Origin: Hericium rajendrae
Lineage: Eukaryota > Basidiomycota > Agaricomycetes > Russulales > Hericiaceae
Reading direction: 5' to 3'
Assembly: GCA_033439255.1 (NCBI GenBank)
Contig: JAVRDV010000019.1
Coordinates: 1-64,000 of the forward strand
DNA: 64,000 nt
Numbering within the stretch: the first letter of the stretch is position 1; each line of letters starts with the position of its first letter. Below, in pieces: positions 32,679 through 45,075 of this stretch. Under the pieces are notes generated by a model. That model was not told the origin of the DNA. It made no database searches and saw only the letters and a list, made by a program, of their open reading frames with translations. The translations under genes and the position numbers were made by a program.

Positions 32679-34279
32679 ATGTTGGGCAAGAGTTTCACGG
32701 AGCTCGTCCTCATACGGCTCTGCATCATCGGCTTCCGTCTCATAGCGCCGCTGAGCATCGCCTACCTTGCAGCATGTTTATACACCAGAACAGCGCTCTT
32801 TCTGCCCTATCTATGGCTTTACGCCGCGACAGAGGCCTTCTTCTACCTTTGCATCTTCGTTCCGAGGCGACTTCGGCTGCAGAAAGTGAGTAGCTCCTTC
32901 TATCACCATTGATTCAGAGCTAATATCTTTGACAGGCCGCCGAGCATCCGCCATTGTCTCAAGAGGAACGGAAAGAATTGTTCGACAAGTGCGCGGTGTC
33001 GATGACCACGGCATCGACGCTCCATTGGTTCCCTTCAAAGGCGCGATCAACCTCACGCGTGCGACGCGACAACGCCGTAGCTTGGCTGCTCTGGGCCCTT
33101 TTTGCAACCGACATTAACGAGGCTACCGAGGAATGGGAAGAGGAGCTCGAAAATTACCTGGGCATCATGACCAAGTTCCTCGGATATCCCTTAGCCAAGG
33201 GCCGCAATCCCGACCTCCAGTGCATGAGGCTCACGCTGGATCCCGTCGTCATCATCCACAGACCGTTTGTTTGGTACATGGTGCGGAATCTCGCTATCAA
33301 GTATATTGAGATGGTGCAGAACTGATTAGCATGTGCAGATCGTCGGCCTCGTCGATACCATCACGACGATCTCGCTGTACTTCACCGACTTTAGGCACTT
33401 CGATACCCCAAAGTGGTTTACAGTATTCCCTCCCCGGCCCTTGCTAGCGCTCTTCTCCAATAAATCGGCGGATCCGCAGATTCCCTACTGGTACCGGCCG
33501 CACCGCTCCACCACCAAGCACCCTATCCTCTTCATACACGGAATCGGAGTAAGTCAACACTGTTTCGTGCGTGCGCGTGTACTCCGCTCTGACCACGGGT
33601 ACAGATTGGCCTATGGCTCTACCTCCCCTTCTTCCGCGAGCTCATCGAGCAAGACCCCGACGTCGGCATCCTCGCCATCGAGATCCTACCCGTCAGCATG
33701 CGCATCACCGCCCCCCCACTCGCCAAAGACCTCATGTGCGCCGCCATCGCGCGCATCCTCGACGCGCACGGCCTCCCGCGCGTCGTCGTCGCGTCGCACT
33801 CCTACGGCACGGTGGTGACGGGCCACCTGCTGCAGTCGCCCGCGCTCGCGCCGCGCGTCGCGGCCACGCTCTTCGTCGACCCGATCCCGTTCCTGCTGCA
33901 CCACTCGAACGTCGCGTACAACTTCGTCTACCGCGCGCCGCGCGCCGCGAACCAGTGGCAGCTGTGGTACTTCGCGAGCCGCGACGCGGACATCGCGCGC
34001 GCGCTCTCGCGCCACTTTTTCTGGCACGAGAACATCCTGTTCCGCGAGGACCTCGCGGGGCGGCGCGTCGCGGTCGTGCTCGCGGGCGAGGACCAGATCG
34101 TCGATACGCACGCGGTGGCGCGGTATCTGACGGGCGAGGCGGAGGTGCCGTTGCGGTGGAAGGAGGATAAGCTGCAGGTGCTGTTTTTCCCGAAGCTGGA
34201 TCACGCGCAGGTTTTTGATACGAAGGAGCGGAGGAAGGAGCTGCTGTCGGTTTTGCACGAGTTTGTCAGGTCGGAATGA
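32679..34279 (+). CDS. membrane-anchored alpha/beta hydrolase
   Basis: Probable serine hydrolase or lipase-like enzyme of a membrane compartment. Exons 32679-32885, 32936-33280, 33339-33548 and 33605-34279, 478 aa. Two hydrophobic segments open the protein (LIRLCIIGFRLIAPLSIAYL and LWLYAATEAFFYLCIFV). The hydrolase fold begins near KHPILFIHGIGIGLW (oxyanion loop). The nucleophile elbow is ASHSYGT, the acid likely sits in LAGEDQIVD, and the catalytic His in FPKLDHAQVF. All three triad elements are thus present. Substrate unknown. Exon 4 is strongly GC-biased. Confidence 0.8.
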
Positions 34280-34627
34280 GCGCGCGACAATTGTATACCT
34301 ACTACCACTAGAAGACGAATGTCGCCCATTGACTAATGTTACGTCGATTCAGCTATACTAACTTTGACCCCGTTTTCTAGTTCGTCTCGTATCTCATGTA
34401 TACAACACTGCATTCCGCCAGCCTTGCAGTGTACTCTGCTTACTTTCTATCCATGACCATGACCAGTCCAATGAGACGATCATCCTCGCCTGTCGACGAT
34501 GAGTCCCAACCATCGGGCGGATCGTCAATGTTTCAGTCTAGTACTCCCGCCTCCACATAAATACCCTCGACGGCTACACAGTAACCACACAACACTACGA
34601 TCTTCCTATATCCGCAAACACAGAGCA
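34280..34627. other. intergenic, photolyase promoter
   Basis: A CATAAATACC stretch near 34556 may act as a weak TATA. An in-frame upstream ATG at 34499 would lie before it and is therefore unlikely to be the start. Confidence 0.35.
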
Positions 34628-36563
34628 ATGCCCGCGCCCCGCATTCTATACTGGTTCCGCACCGACCTCCGCGTGCACGACTCCCCCGCCCTACACGCCG
34701 CACTCTCCCTCGCGCCCGAGTGCCTCTACGCCGTCTGGTGCTGGGACCCGCACTACGTCCGCCGCGCGCGCGTCGGCCCGAACCGCTGGCGGTTCCTGCT
34801 CGACTGCCAGAACGACCTCTCGGCCGCGCTTACGGCGCTGAATCCGAAGCAGCGGCTGCTCGTCGTGAGGGAGGCGCCGGGGACGGTGCTGCCGAAGTTG
34901 TGGAAGGAGTGGGGGATCACGCATCTTGTTTTCGAGGGCGATACGGATTCGTATGCGAGGGCGCGCGATGAGGAGGTGGTGAGGAAGGCGGAGGAGGCGG
35001 GCGTGGAGGTTGTTGTGAAGACGGGGCGGACGCTGTGGGATGCGGAGGAGGTCGTGCGGCAGAACGGGGGGAAGCCGACGATGTCTATGGCCGCATTATT
35101 GAAGGTGGGCTTTGACGCGCGGTTTGGTTGCGGGTTGCTTTCTGACGAGATGCTCCGAGCAGGCGACCAAGAATCTCGGAGAGCCACTGAAGCCGTTTCC
35201 GACTCCAGATTCGCTGCCGGATCCTGGGGACTTGACACTTTCGTTTGATCAGGATAAACCGTCTGGTGACATCGACCTTAACGAGGTTTATCGCAAGGCT
35301 CATCCCGATCAAAGCTACAGCCAGCTGCGGGGACCCAATGGCGATTTTGCGGTACCCACTCTCGAAGAGCTGGGTATCCCAAACTCGGCCGTGACGACTC
35401 CGCATCGTGGCGGGGAGAGCGTTGCACTGAAGAGTCTCGCGAAGCTGATGGAGGACCGCGAATACGTCGCTACCTTTGAGAAACCGAAGACGGCGCCGAC
35501 GGCCTTTCATCCCGCCTCGACGACCCTGCTCTCTCCCCATCTCCACTTCGGCTCTCTCGGTGTGCGCAAGTTTCTTTACGACGTCCAGCAGGCCGTCGCG
35601 GCGTACGACAGCCCTAAGAAGAAGGCGCAGCCGCCCGTGAACCTACCCGGACAGCTGTACTTCCGCGACATGTACTTCGCCGCACAGCACGGCGTCGGGC
35701 CCGCCTTCGCGCATACCGTTAGGAACCCCGTCGTGCGCTACGTCCCATGGCACCTGCCATCGTCCATACCTCCTTCTCCCACCGCGCCATACACGATCGA
35801 CTCGCCCGCCGCGCACGCGTGGTTCCTGCGCTGGGCGTGGGGCATCACCGGATTTCCATTCATCGACGCGCTGATGCGGCAGCTGCGCCAGGAGGGCTGG
35901 ATCCACCACCTCGGGCGGCACATGGTCGCGTGCTTCCTCACGCGCGGCGGCGCGTACGTCGACTGGGAGCGCGGCGCGGAGGTCTTCGAGGAGCTGCTGC
36001 TCGACCACGAGCCCGCGTGCAACGCGGGGAACTGGATGTGGCTCAGCTGCACCGCGTTCTTCTCGCAGTATTATCGCTGCTATTCGCCGGTCGCGTTTGG
36101 AAAGAAGTGGGACAAGTCGGGCGCGCTCGTGAGGAAGTATGTGCCGGAGCTGGCGCGCTTCCCGGACAAGTATATCTATGAGCCGCATCTTGCGTCTGAG
36201 GCGCAGCAGCGCACGGCAGGGTGCATCGTTAAGCCCTTAGAGGATGGTATTCTGCCTGACTTATCGGTGGCGCATGCGCCACCGCCGCCGCCGGGCCAGG
36301 ATCGCTTTCCGCTGAAGACGCAGGGTCAAGTCTATTATCCGACACCAATGTTTGACTTTGCTGAGAGACGGGATTTCTGCATGGCGCAGATGAAGGAGGC
36401 ATATGGAGTAGGGATCTACGGTGATGACCCACGAGTTATTGATGGAAGTGCGAGAGATAAGTTATTCGGTGGTTCGGAGAAACATATCGACAATGGGACT
36501 CTCAAAAGAAAGAGAACGAAAGGTAGTTCTAGTAGTGAGGTTGCGAAGAAGGGGCGCAAGTGA
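34628..36563 (+). CDS. cryptochrome/photolyase family, (6-4)-photolyase type
   Basis: FAD-dependent, light-driven repair of UV photoproducts or a blue-light receptor. Exons 34628-35104 and 35163-36563, 625 aa. The N-terminal antenna domain opens ILYWFRTDLRVHDSPAL. The FAD domain carries HLHFGSLGVR, GQLYFRDMYF, GFPFIDALMRQLRQEGWIHH, LGRHMVACFLTRG, NAGNWMWLSCTAFFSQYY and FPDKYIYEPHLA. These match the animal-cryptochrome/(6-4) branch rather than CPD class I or DASH. Both histidines of the (6-4) active site are present (IHHLGRH). The C-terminus adds a basic Lys/Arg/Ser tail (KRKRTKGSSSS...KKGRK), likely a nuclear signal. Whether it repairs DNA or only signals cannot be told from sequence. Confidence 0.9.
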
Positions 36564-36638
36564 TGCGCTGGTATCTCTGCGGATGTAATGTGAGGATCTA
36601 GTATGTGCCGGTTAGTGGAGAGACGCACTTTGAACCGT

Positions 36639-38018
36639 TCAATAAGGATTCCTGGCTACGCTCCAATATCGACATGCCGGATGCAATGCCACAGAAGATC
36701 CTGCTTCATGATAGCGCTGCAAGATAGAAGACAACGTTGACGACTCCGCGGTAACGTTCTCAGCCTTTTCCGGCCCCTGGACTATGTCCAAGAAGATGTC
36801 TCGAAGACTGGGCCATAACCGCATGCTCGACTCCACTGCAAGGCCTTTGTCCAGAAAGTCGCATAGGTCGAGGACACCCGGACGGGTTACGATAAGCGTC
36901 GTGATCCCAGGCATCGCCTGTGCAAATTCGCGAATGAAAGACGTCGGCGTGCGAAGGAACCCCAGCGTCGTCAACGCAGGAAAGTGTGGTTTCCTCGGCA
37001 AAGCAACAATCCCATGGAGCGTCTCCAATGCGTCTTGGGATGCGGAAAGGAGATGTAGGGTTTCTAGCTCTGGGGCGACCAAAGCTGAGAAGAATTGTCG
37101 CGCATAGTCGGCACCTTGCTCCAATGATACAGACAGAGACCGCAACGAGGGCAGCTCGATGGGCTTGACGGTCGTGTCCCCGGGGTAGACGGTCGAACCC
37201 CGCAAGACCAGCGAGGTCAGCGACGGTGATGCCTGCGCGATTCGGCGAAGATCATGGAGTGAAGGGGACCCATTTGCTAGAGACCCATCCGGACTGTCAT
37301 ATCTCAGCTCCAGGCTCGAAAGCCCTGCGAGTAAGGATAGGTCCCAGTTCAGCGGTATGGTGGTCAAGGAGAGCGAAGTTATGCGTCCATTTGGTCGCGT
37401 CATGAAGCGAGGCGCGTGGCCTCCGGTCTGTCTCCCGATGTCTGTCGCCTCCAACCCAAGTGTCTCCAGACTCGGTGTGCTGTACGTGCCCAGGTACGTC
37501 AAAATCTCCGACAAGACGACATCCATGCCGAAGCGGAGCTGTAAACAGATGGACAGATCCTGGACACGAGATATGTGGGGTGCAAGGACATTCAGCGCGC
37601 CTCGAAGTTGTCCGTAGGCCGAGAAGGTGGATACTCTGAGGGAGAGGTCAAATGTACTGGGGGCAGAGCGTTCGAGATACATGGACGGGATGCAGAGAGG
37701 ACGGGACGTGCAGATGCTGACCCGTCTCCAGAGGAAGGGGAGGTGTATCGCAAGCCAGCGCCAGCGACGCGAAACATGGGAAACGCGGATTGGGAACGGG
37801 TATGACGTGACGTATCTGTCCTTCCTTGCAGTATCTTCGCCGGCCAAGAATATGGCGTCCATAATCTCGTGAGGAAGGTCGTCGATGTGCTTGGTCCTTT
37901 GCACGAACATGATGCCCGTGTCAATCCCGGGATTTTGCATCTCGCCTATAAGCATGCTATTTAAAAGTCAGGATAACCTACAAAAATGATGAGAGAGTAC
38001 GAACTTCACGTCGCTCAT
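36639..38018 (-). CDS. F-box protein
   Basis: Long exon 37956-36639 preceded by a probable 14-nt first exon (38018-38005, MSDV...), joined by a GTTCGT...AAATAG intron; together 443 aa. Without it the start is the ATG at 37955. The F-box lies near the N-terminus (IDDLPHEIMDAIFLA, RVSHVSRRWRWLAIHLPFLW), with the tryptophan-rich end usual in agaricomycete F-box proteins. Leucine-rich repeat-like segments follow (LTSLVLRGSTVY, LETLHLLSAS, LTTLGFLRT). Converges with the photolyase gene, 75 bp apart. Substrate unknown. Confidence 0.8.
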
Positions 38019-38957
38019 GATGCTCTATGTGTGGATAAGTGAGCGAACCTCCCGGACCATTTATATACCCTCTAACAGTGCGAAAACTGACGATGGGTGG
38101 TTCTGTACCGGGGAGAAGACAGAATACGCGTACCTCGCGACTACTATAAAATCGGAATGAGATAGGAATGGACTGCACCGTAGAATCGGAATGAAGTCGG
38201 AATGGTCGGTGGACCACTCGTCGTCATGTTCCATGCCTGTCACATACATAACTATATGGCGGCGCCGATCGGGGCTTCGGATCCGCCAGCAAATGTTGAG
38301 TAGAGTCGTTCGACGTTATATTGACCAATTACTGAACGCCCTCGACAGCTTGAACGTTTACCTGGGGGTCTGGGCTGAAGCATTTTTGTGGCTGGGTGAT
38401 TGGCGACGGATGAAGGAAACGCATAGTGGGGGGCGGAGACTTTCGGAACTTGAATCAGATCGCTTGATTGATCCGACGACACCGAGAACTTGTTAATTTG
38501 CTTCGGAAACTATGTCCTTGTATTCTATCTCTCGACAGTGTCATGGAAGGTTGACTGGTTAACAAAGGAAGCATGCAGCTGATACCAACGGTGCATCAAA
38601 GTTGCGACCTGCCGTATATGTACGGTACGGACCAAACACCCGAGTCAACACGAGTCTACGTTGAGATATACAGTACTTTGCATAATTCTACTCTACACAG
38701 TGTCAAATCCAAGAGACATGTATCGTCAACAAAATCGATCCCTACATCTTTGCCGCAGTAGATCAGAGTGTAGGTAAAAAGCGGTCAGCATCTACGGAAC
38801 CTAAACGGAACCGCAAATGGGCCTGAACACCAAACGCAGCCAGAATACATATCATCGACCATCGCCACCCCCATACAACGCCTACTTATCACCACATCAG
38901 CGAGGCAGCCTCCTGATCTTCTGATATACTCGGCATATTCCACCCGTTAATGTCACT
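38019..38957. other. intergenic, about 0.94 kb
   Basis: Between the F-box gene promoter and the 3' end of the TLC gene. A short direct repeat of a CGGAATGA / GATAGGAATG type occurs at 38150-38205. No gene supported. Confidence 0.4.
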
Positions 38958-40427
38958 TCATGTCCGGGGGACCCTTCCATTCAAAACGCTCTTCGAAGGG
39001 TTATTGGGCCTGTGCTTCGCGTCCCCCTTGATAACCGCAACTCCATTTGGTAGTGCGTCCTTGACGGCTATCTTTTCACCGTCCAGGACTACTCTGACGG
39101 TTGATTTATCCGCTTTTTCTCGCGGTGGGGGACCAACAAAGCGCTTCCTGAGCGCGGAAATCATTTTTGTGAACCTATACATGCACAACGTAAGGTTAAG
39201 ATGAGCGGGAGCGTCAGGGATTAGAGACACGTACCAGAACCAGTTCAGACCCTGCAGCACGATATTGCCGATGATGAATGCCCAAAAATATACCGACGGG
39301 ATCTGGTCGCGCACAGCCATCATGGTATGGAAGAATTGATATGACTATTGCAGACGACAATTGTGGGCAATGTCATTTCTGGGAATATGGAATTGAAGAA
39401 GGCAGTAAGGCCCACCATGAAACCACCGTAGATAAGCCTCACGCCAGCAAATGATGCAAGAAGTAAGACCCCATTTATAAGTTGCAGTCGCGAGCCAGTT
39501 CGTCCTGTCTTGTCTAAGAACCTAAGGTCATGCCGTGAGTAAGGTTCGAATAACAGAACTAGACGATGAGGCGCGCACCAGTGGATATTTAAAAATGGGG
39601 TGCTTCTGAGATGTCCAGAAAGGATGCATCAGCGGTGAAGACCCAAGGAATAAACATAAGATTGAACTAACGTTTCCCAGAGGAGGAAGCGCGACGCGTA
39701 GTATGCCAGAAAAGGTCTCTATTTCAAGTGTATCAGCACGATAATACAGAAATCCAACATGACGGGCAACGCACAAAACTGAGGGAGTATATCCCAAGGC
39801 AGGCTGCGGCTATAAAATGGCTATATAAAAATCAACGGAATAATCCTTGGAAAGCACGACGGCGTACCATGTATAAAGAACCCAATGTCTTCATAGCGTA
39901 TAAGTGACTCCATCGTATCCCAAAGGAAGTATCTGGATGCCAGACATCCTAAGTGGAAAGAACATGGGACAGGAGGACATTCCGCACCCAGTAGAAATAG
40001 CGTATAGTTTCGCAGCCTCCGCATCCCACGCAAAGGCACGATCAGCATCGAGAGCTGGGATATCAGTACAGCGTGCCGCCAGCGGAACGACAAGGAGGGC
40101 ATGAACAAGAGAGACAACGTGCATAACCCTGCGTTGCATCGAGAAATTGTGAGAGTCAGTCAGGTCGCTTTGACCAACGTAAACAGACCATTGATTCTTG
40201 GACCGATTATGCATGGCATTCCATTTCTCTTTGCCTACCGCAAGCTTGCAGATAGGGGGCGCGACAACGTGCTGCAAGACAGTCCAGGCCGCGAATGAGA
40301 GCAGAATGATGCCAAGATAGTCCCGAAATGAGAGGTAGTCTGAACGGGTCGAGAAAAGCATCCATCTAGACTCTGGACACTTGCTGAACAGGCCAGAGGG
40401 CGTGGAGGGGGGATGAGAGGCGTGCAT
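38958..40427 (-). CDS. TLC-domain (TRAM/LAG1/CLN8) membrane protein
   Basis: Multi-pass membrane protein of the TMEM56/TLCD4-like group, possibly in lipid homeostasis. Nine exons: 40427-40189, 40128-39988, 39932-39868, 39803-39775, 39718-39672, 39602-39579, 39521-39416, 39344-39235 and 39174-38958 (325 aa). The smallest exons are 24, 29 and 47 nt. TLC landmarks run through the join: RSKNQW, VMHVVSLVHALLVVP, YFLWDTMESL, GIYSLSFRPFLAYYASRFLL, TTPFLNIHWFLDKTGR, GVRLIYGGFMSYQFFHTM and GLNWFWFTKMISALRKRF. The C-terminal tail is soluble and Lys-rich. Correct acceptor choice in the sixth exon (39602) is needed to keep frame. Confidence 0.82.
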
Positions 40428-40733
40428 TCAATGCAGAGTCGAGATGTTGAAGGTCGTGTACACTAGGTTGGCGCCGTGCGTGGAGCCGCAGGTCACCGCG
40501 GTCACCGACTTGTCTAGACACCACCATCAACTCCACCAGTCCGTTCGACTACATTTGACCTGACAGTTACAAAAGACTCAGCGACCACTACTGCCTACCC
40601 TCGTGCGCGAAGCCAGATAATTTGAGGCACCGGCATCGACGTCTCATTGACAGCAATTTACCCCTCCAGCCCCGGCTTGCATGCGAGCACTGTCGGCATT
40701 TCTGCTACCTTGCTGTAATATTGATTACCTCTT
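40428..40733. promoter_or_regulatory. bidirectional promoter region, TLC gene and OB-fold gene
   Basis: 306 bp separate the two divergent start codons, so the genes must share this upstream region. No TATA box recognised. Confidence 0.4.
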
Positions 40734-41811
40734 ATGAGAAGAAACCCAAGAAGACGCTTCCATGTTTTCGTCGGCGCACCTCCCGCTTCTGCCCTGCTGA
40801 AGGAGTCGGAGGTGTACCACTGGCACGTTGCTTCTGCTGCATCGTCGGAAATGGTGCCCGAACTGGGATATCCAAACACGACACTGGAGGCAGCGAGTCA
40901 TCGCATCTCACGCATCTACGAGAACATGATCTTCAAAGATTCTGAAGAGGTGTCAGATGAAGATAGCGGCGAAATCAACAAAATTGTCGAGCGGCAAGGT
41001 GTGCATTCACTTTCAGCTTCGCATGCATCGATTTCATGTCGCGCTTTTCCCACTGAACCTAGAGCAGACTACGCTTATCACCTGGGCACAGACCCAGAAT
41101 GAAACTGGGATGCAGTCTGGTGCCATTGCCGATACGTTTTTTCGAGCTTCGCCTTCCCGAGTGCAGTCGTTGATCGAGACTCAAGAGACGCAAGGCGGGA
41201 CTTCCTACAACTACTCCGACGCGTCGTCTATTGCACGCTTCCCGGATTTCCACTTCAACCTACATTCGCTCGTCGATTTTTCGAGTCTGAAGCTTTTCCA
41301 GGGCTCGCGGAAAGTGTGTGTCCTGCTAGCCGTGCTCGAGACCGAGGGCCCCGACACCATTAGACTCAAGAAGGGTCTTGAGGCTGGTAAGGAGATCTAT
41401 GTTTTCAATATGATCCTGGGCAACGAGGACGGCGTGGTATGCAAACTCACAGCATGGCGAGAGGTCGCAGAGACGTGGGGTGGCGTGGGCCCTGCTACGG
41501 GTATCAAACGCGGAGACGTCATATACTTCGAAAGTACGTGGAACCGGTCTCGTTCCGACCACGCCGATCTAATTCCATCCTCCCCAGACGTTTCAGCGAC
41601 CTGCGAGCCCCAATCTCCGGTCATCCTGACCGCGTCTCCGAACCTGAAATCAAAGGCCGAGATCTGCTACCGCACTATGCCTCGAGCGGCGATTCCGGCG
41701 GACGGTCGTCTGCGGCCAGACCTGCGACTTGGGTTTAGCGACGCAGCTGTGCGAAGGGTAGCCTCCGTCGTCAATTGGTTCGAGAAGATGGCAGGCCTTG
41801 TTCCTCCATAG
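40734..41811 (+). CDS. OB-fold protein resembling shieldin complex subunit 2
   Basis: Exons 40734-40998, 41063-41533 and 41588-41811, 319 aa. The N-terminal FHVFVGAPPASALLKESEVY is followed by an acidic stretch (SEEVSDEDSGE). An OB-fold-like half follows (FHFNLHSLVDFSSLKLF, KVCVLLAVLETEGPDTIRLK, NMILGNEDGVVCKLTAWREV, GIKRGDVIYFE), then SPNLKSKAEICYRTMPR and an Arg-rich end. The INxxL-like AWREVA pattern and KRGDV loop are those of single-stranded DNA-binding OB folds. I recall basidiomycete proteins with this pattern being assigned to the SHLD2 OB-fold family; that link is from memory. If right, it would act in double-strand-break end protection. The start is the first Met of the frame and is uncertain. 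Confidence 0.6.
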
Positions 41812-42072
41812 CCACCTCGCCTTCGCCGGAAGCTCCATCCATTCATCGTGCGGGCCAACTAATGTACACCGGTCATTGTCACCGGGACCGCAAACGCACA
41901 GACCCAGAATATGCTTGAAACATTCTGCCCTTTCATGCACCACAAAGCTCAACCGCTGCGCGCTTTGTCTTTTGTTTACGACGCACGCGCGCCACCAGTG
42001 GCTCACCGCCCGTTTGCCTCGAGGCGCCAGGAACGCTTTGACTTTCCGCCCATTGTCTTCCAAGTCCACATC

Positions 42073-42858
42073 ATGCAACGTGCAGCTTCCCGCTCCTCCC
42101 TTAAAGCACGACGGCGCAGCCATTCTACGCTTTCAACTACCCATCTGAAGGCTGGCCATAGCACCAACTTGTTCAACGCCTCCCCCGACTCATTATTCGC
42201 GATGTCCCCTTCCCTCGGACTCCAGGCCAAGATTCGCGCTCTGTTCCGCGTGCTGTCACTCGATTCAGCAGCCATCTCGACGCTGCTGCGGCATCCTGCG
42301 CTCAACCCTACCCAAGCGCGACGCTATGCCGAGTCCGTCGATACCCGCACGCTGCTCAATTTCGATGCGACTTCCGACGAGGAGCAGGGCTCGCCGTACA
42401 GCTACTTCCGGACCATGGATGGGTCCAGCGATGAGAGCAGCATCGATGGGTGTGGGGCGCCATTGTATAATGTGAACCGGGCCTCTATTTCTCGAGTGGT
42501 ACGTCCTTTGTTCTGTTTCTGGGGACAGCTTGCTCATGAGGATTGTGTAGCCTACACCGCACAAGCGGATCCTAGACCCCCCACCGTCGCTTGATGATGC
42601 GCCGACGGAAGTGTCGGAGGTGAGGCCGCTCGCCCCTCCACTCATGCCTGCTCCTGCCGATGGCTGCTACACGTCCTTGACCGTTCCTCCGCAATATTAT
42701 CGGAGGAAACGGGCTCAGCTTGTTACTGAACCCGACGCGAGGTGGGTGGAATTTGGATAAAGTTTGCTGTAACAATTTATTCTGACACTCATTCTCGCAG
42801 TGATGAACTTCACACCTCCGCCGCTCCCTCTGACGAGCCTTTGAGGTTTCCTTTCTGA
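42073..42858 (+). CDS. hypothetical basic/disordered protein
   Basis: Exons 42073-42498, 42551-42741 and 42801-42858, 224 aa. N-terminus basic and Ser-rich (MQRAASRSSLKARRRSHST). One helical block (LGLQAKIRALFRVLSLDSAA ... LLRHPALNPTQARRY) precedes an acidic Asp/Ser/Glu stretch (ATSDEEQGSPYSYFRTMDGS) and a Pro-rich C-terminus. No family recognised. Splice sites are good and frame is preserved, which supports it as a real gene. Confidence 0.55.
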
Positions 42859-43259
42859 TCTTGCATTACTGTGTTCGTGTTATGATCCCAAGCCCAACCT
42901 ATACCTGTCTTTTTAGCAATTTGTAGTTTATTGTTTTATTTCTATGCCACTGGTATGATTTGCCATGTACCCCATCTAGAGCATTCTTTCATCTGACAGT
43001 CAGAACTACATTGCAAGCCCCAGTGTAAGAGGTATCCTCCTGTACTTCCGTATGCTGGCAGCGTCTTCTCATGCACCTCGCGTCATCATCGTCGGTCACG
43101 AACAAGGGGAATTCTCCAGATCGGACATAAATACCAATGTCGTATGATCCAATAGATACTAAGTAGTCTACCATGAGTGGGGATAACTGGTTTATAAATG
43201 GGCCTGATGCCTGATGCATAAAGTATAAGCAATCTATGGTGCAGTGGACGTCAGTCGCA

Positions 43260-44512
43260 TCAGACGTAGTTCGCGAACCACGGAATAAGCGACTGGGCCA
43301 GGGTATAGCTGAAGACCAGCTTCGGACCAACAACCAGAATCTGTCCCCGAGATCAGACCGTGCGCCACGTCTCGAGATCAGGCTCGTATCACGTACCTTG
43401 GGAGTCAGACCCTTGAACAACGCGGTGGCGCCTTCGTCCCGCAGAAGGTCCTTGATGACGGTCACGCCTGACGTCTTGCTCTCGAAGTTCGCGTTCTGTA
43501 TACGCGTTTTAATTGTGTCCAATGGCGCCGCGACGGTGATGGACGCCACCGCGCCCGCGACGGACGCGATGAAGTTCTGCGTCCAGGTCGCTTTTGAGTA
43601 GTCGGAGATGCCGAGTACGTAGTCTTTCGTGACTGCCGAGGCGCCAAAGAGCTGTGGCGGGGTCAGCCAGGACACGAGCGCGCGGAGGGAGAGTCGGTGC
43701 TTACGGCGAAGCTGCCGGGCGCGTTGCGCGCCATGGTCCAGCCCCAACCCCTGTAGAGAGCGGTGCCCTCTTCCCGGACGATTCGGACGATACCACGTCC
43801 GCGGAAGGCCTCTGGGTTGACTTGGCGCTTGATCTTGAGCACATCAAGAGGGAGGAGAAGCTATAAGGAGAAAACCATGAGCGAATGGGTTAATGTATGG
43901 ACTTGCACCGCGAAGTTTGTACTCACAACTTCTCCAATACCAGTCAAGCTGTAGAGCGTTACGAATATTAGCGCCCAACGCTGGGGACGGAGAATTGCGA
44001 CGGACATACCTTCCTGCTGTTGCCTGCATCATCATCTTGCCCTTCCGCTCGCCGAAGGTGTTCGTGAAGTTGCTCTTGAAATGCTTGTTCAAGAGATCAT
44101 TGAACCACGGCTGTCCGCCGAACTTGTATATCCGCTGCGAGATCTTGTACCCAGCAGCATATCCGAGACCAGGGAACAGCGACAACAGCTTGCGGCCAAG
44201 GGGCGCAGTCGCGTGGTCGCGGAAGATAATTGGCGAGAGCGTGGAAAACGAGACCTGTATAATGCGAGTTGTGAGCTGCTGTCACGGACGTGCGACGTGG
44301 ATGCCTAGCGCACACCTTTCCCTTGTTGCTCATCAACCGCTTGGCGATGGTGTCCACGGGGTGGAATATGAGCAGCTCAGCAACGCCTAGCGTCCATGTC
44401 AGCATGGACAATATAACAGTAGGTCGGCGGATGACAGCGTACCAGAAGTGCCAGAGCCCAGAATGCGAGCCGCGCCGGACTCCTTGCCTTTGCCAGACAC
44501 GGGGGGAGACAT
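43260..44512 (-). CDS. GGC1: mitochondrial GTP/GDP carrier (Ggc1/Yhm1)
   Basis: Inner-membrane carrier exchanging GTP and GDP, linked in yeast to mitochondrial iron balance. Exons 44512-44443, 44386-44316, 44254-44010, 43948-43927, 43860-43705, 43651-43397 and 43340-43260 give 299 aa, the family length. Three carrier signatures are visible: FHPVDTIAKR, LPLDVLKIKR and APLDTIKTRIQ. Ggc1-specific stretches include KRLMSNKGKVSFSTLSPIIF, FPGLGYAAGYKISQRIYKFG, GWGWTMARNAPGSFALFGAS and GPKLVFSYTLAQSLIPWF. One exon is only 22 nt (43948-43927). Faces SPP2 head to head. Confidence 0.93.
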
Positions 44513-45075
44513 CTTACTCGGAAAGGGTGCAAGAGGGGTGCTGGCGACGAGGACAAGGGCGGACGGGTGTGTAGGGTTGGCAAGCAAGAGCGAAGGGTGT
44601 TTTCCAATTTTCGTGACGCCTATGAATCCCGGTCTTATGTAAGACACGCGTACGCGCCCTGCTCAGATTTGGCGATGATGGATCGACTCCGAGTTCAACA
44701 TCGACAGCGATGTCGTAGAAAAAAACCATACTTACTCGTACCCATGCTAGACTTCATGATTTTAAAAATATGAAGGTAAGCTGTCCTTCTAACTCACGTT
44801 CTCCGTAGAAACTCGCAGAGCGCGCCAGTGCCACTTGAGTGCCACGGTGGTCCATCTCGTTTCTGGCATGGACCTACATAGCGAGGTTCTTATTGACTGA
44901 AATATAGTATTTTTCTCTTGGCCCCTTCATTTCGAGTCACTGTCGACTCGTGAATGGAAAGTTGCAGCAAAGTTGCAGTGTGGATGCTAGAGTAAGCAGT
45001 GTCCGAGGTCCGCACCACAAATCAACGCCACATCCCTGGAAGACCCCAAGCCCTACTTCCATTGCTGAAACCACC
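44513..45075. promoter_or_regulatory. divergent promoter region, GGC1 and SPP2
   Basis: 563 bp between two divergent start codons. An in-frame ATG at 44950 upstream of SPP2 is possible but the family start fits 45076 (MSSTSGTPATSNVSFTV). No other feature seen. Confidence 0.45.
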
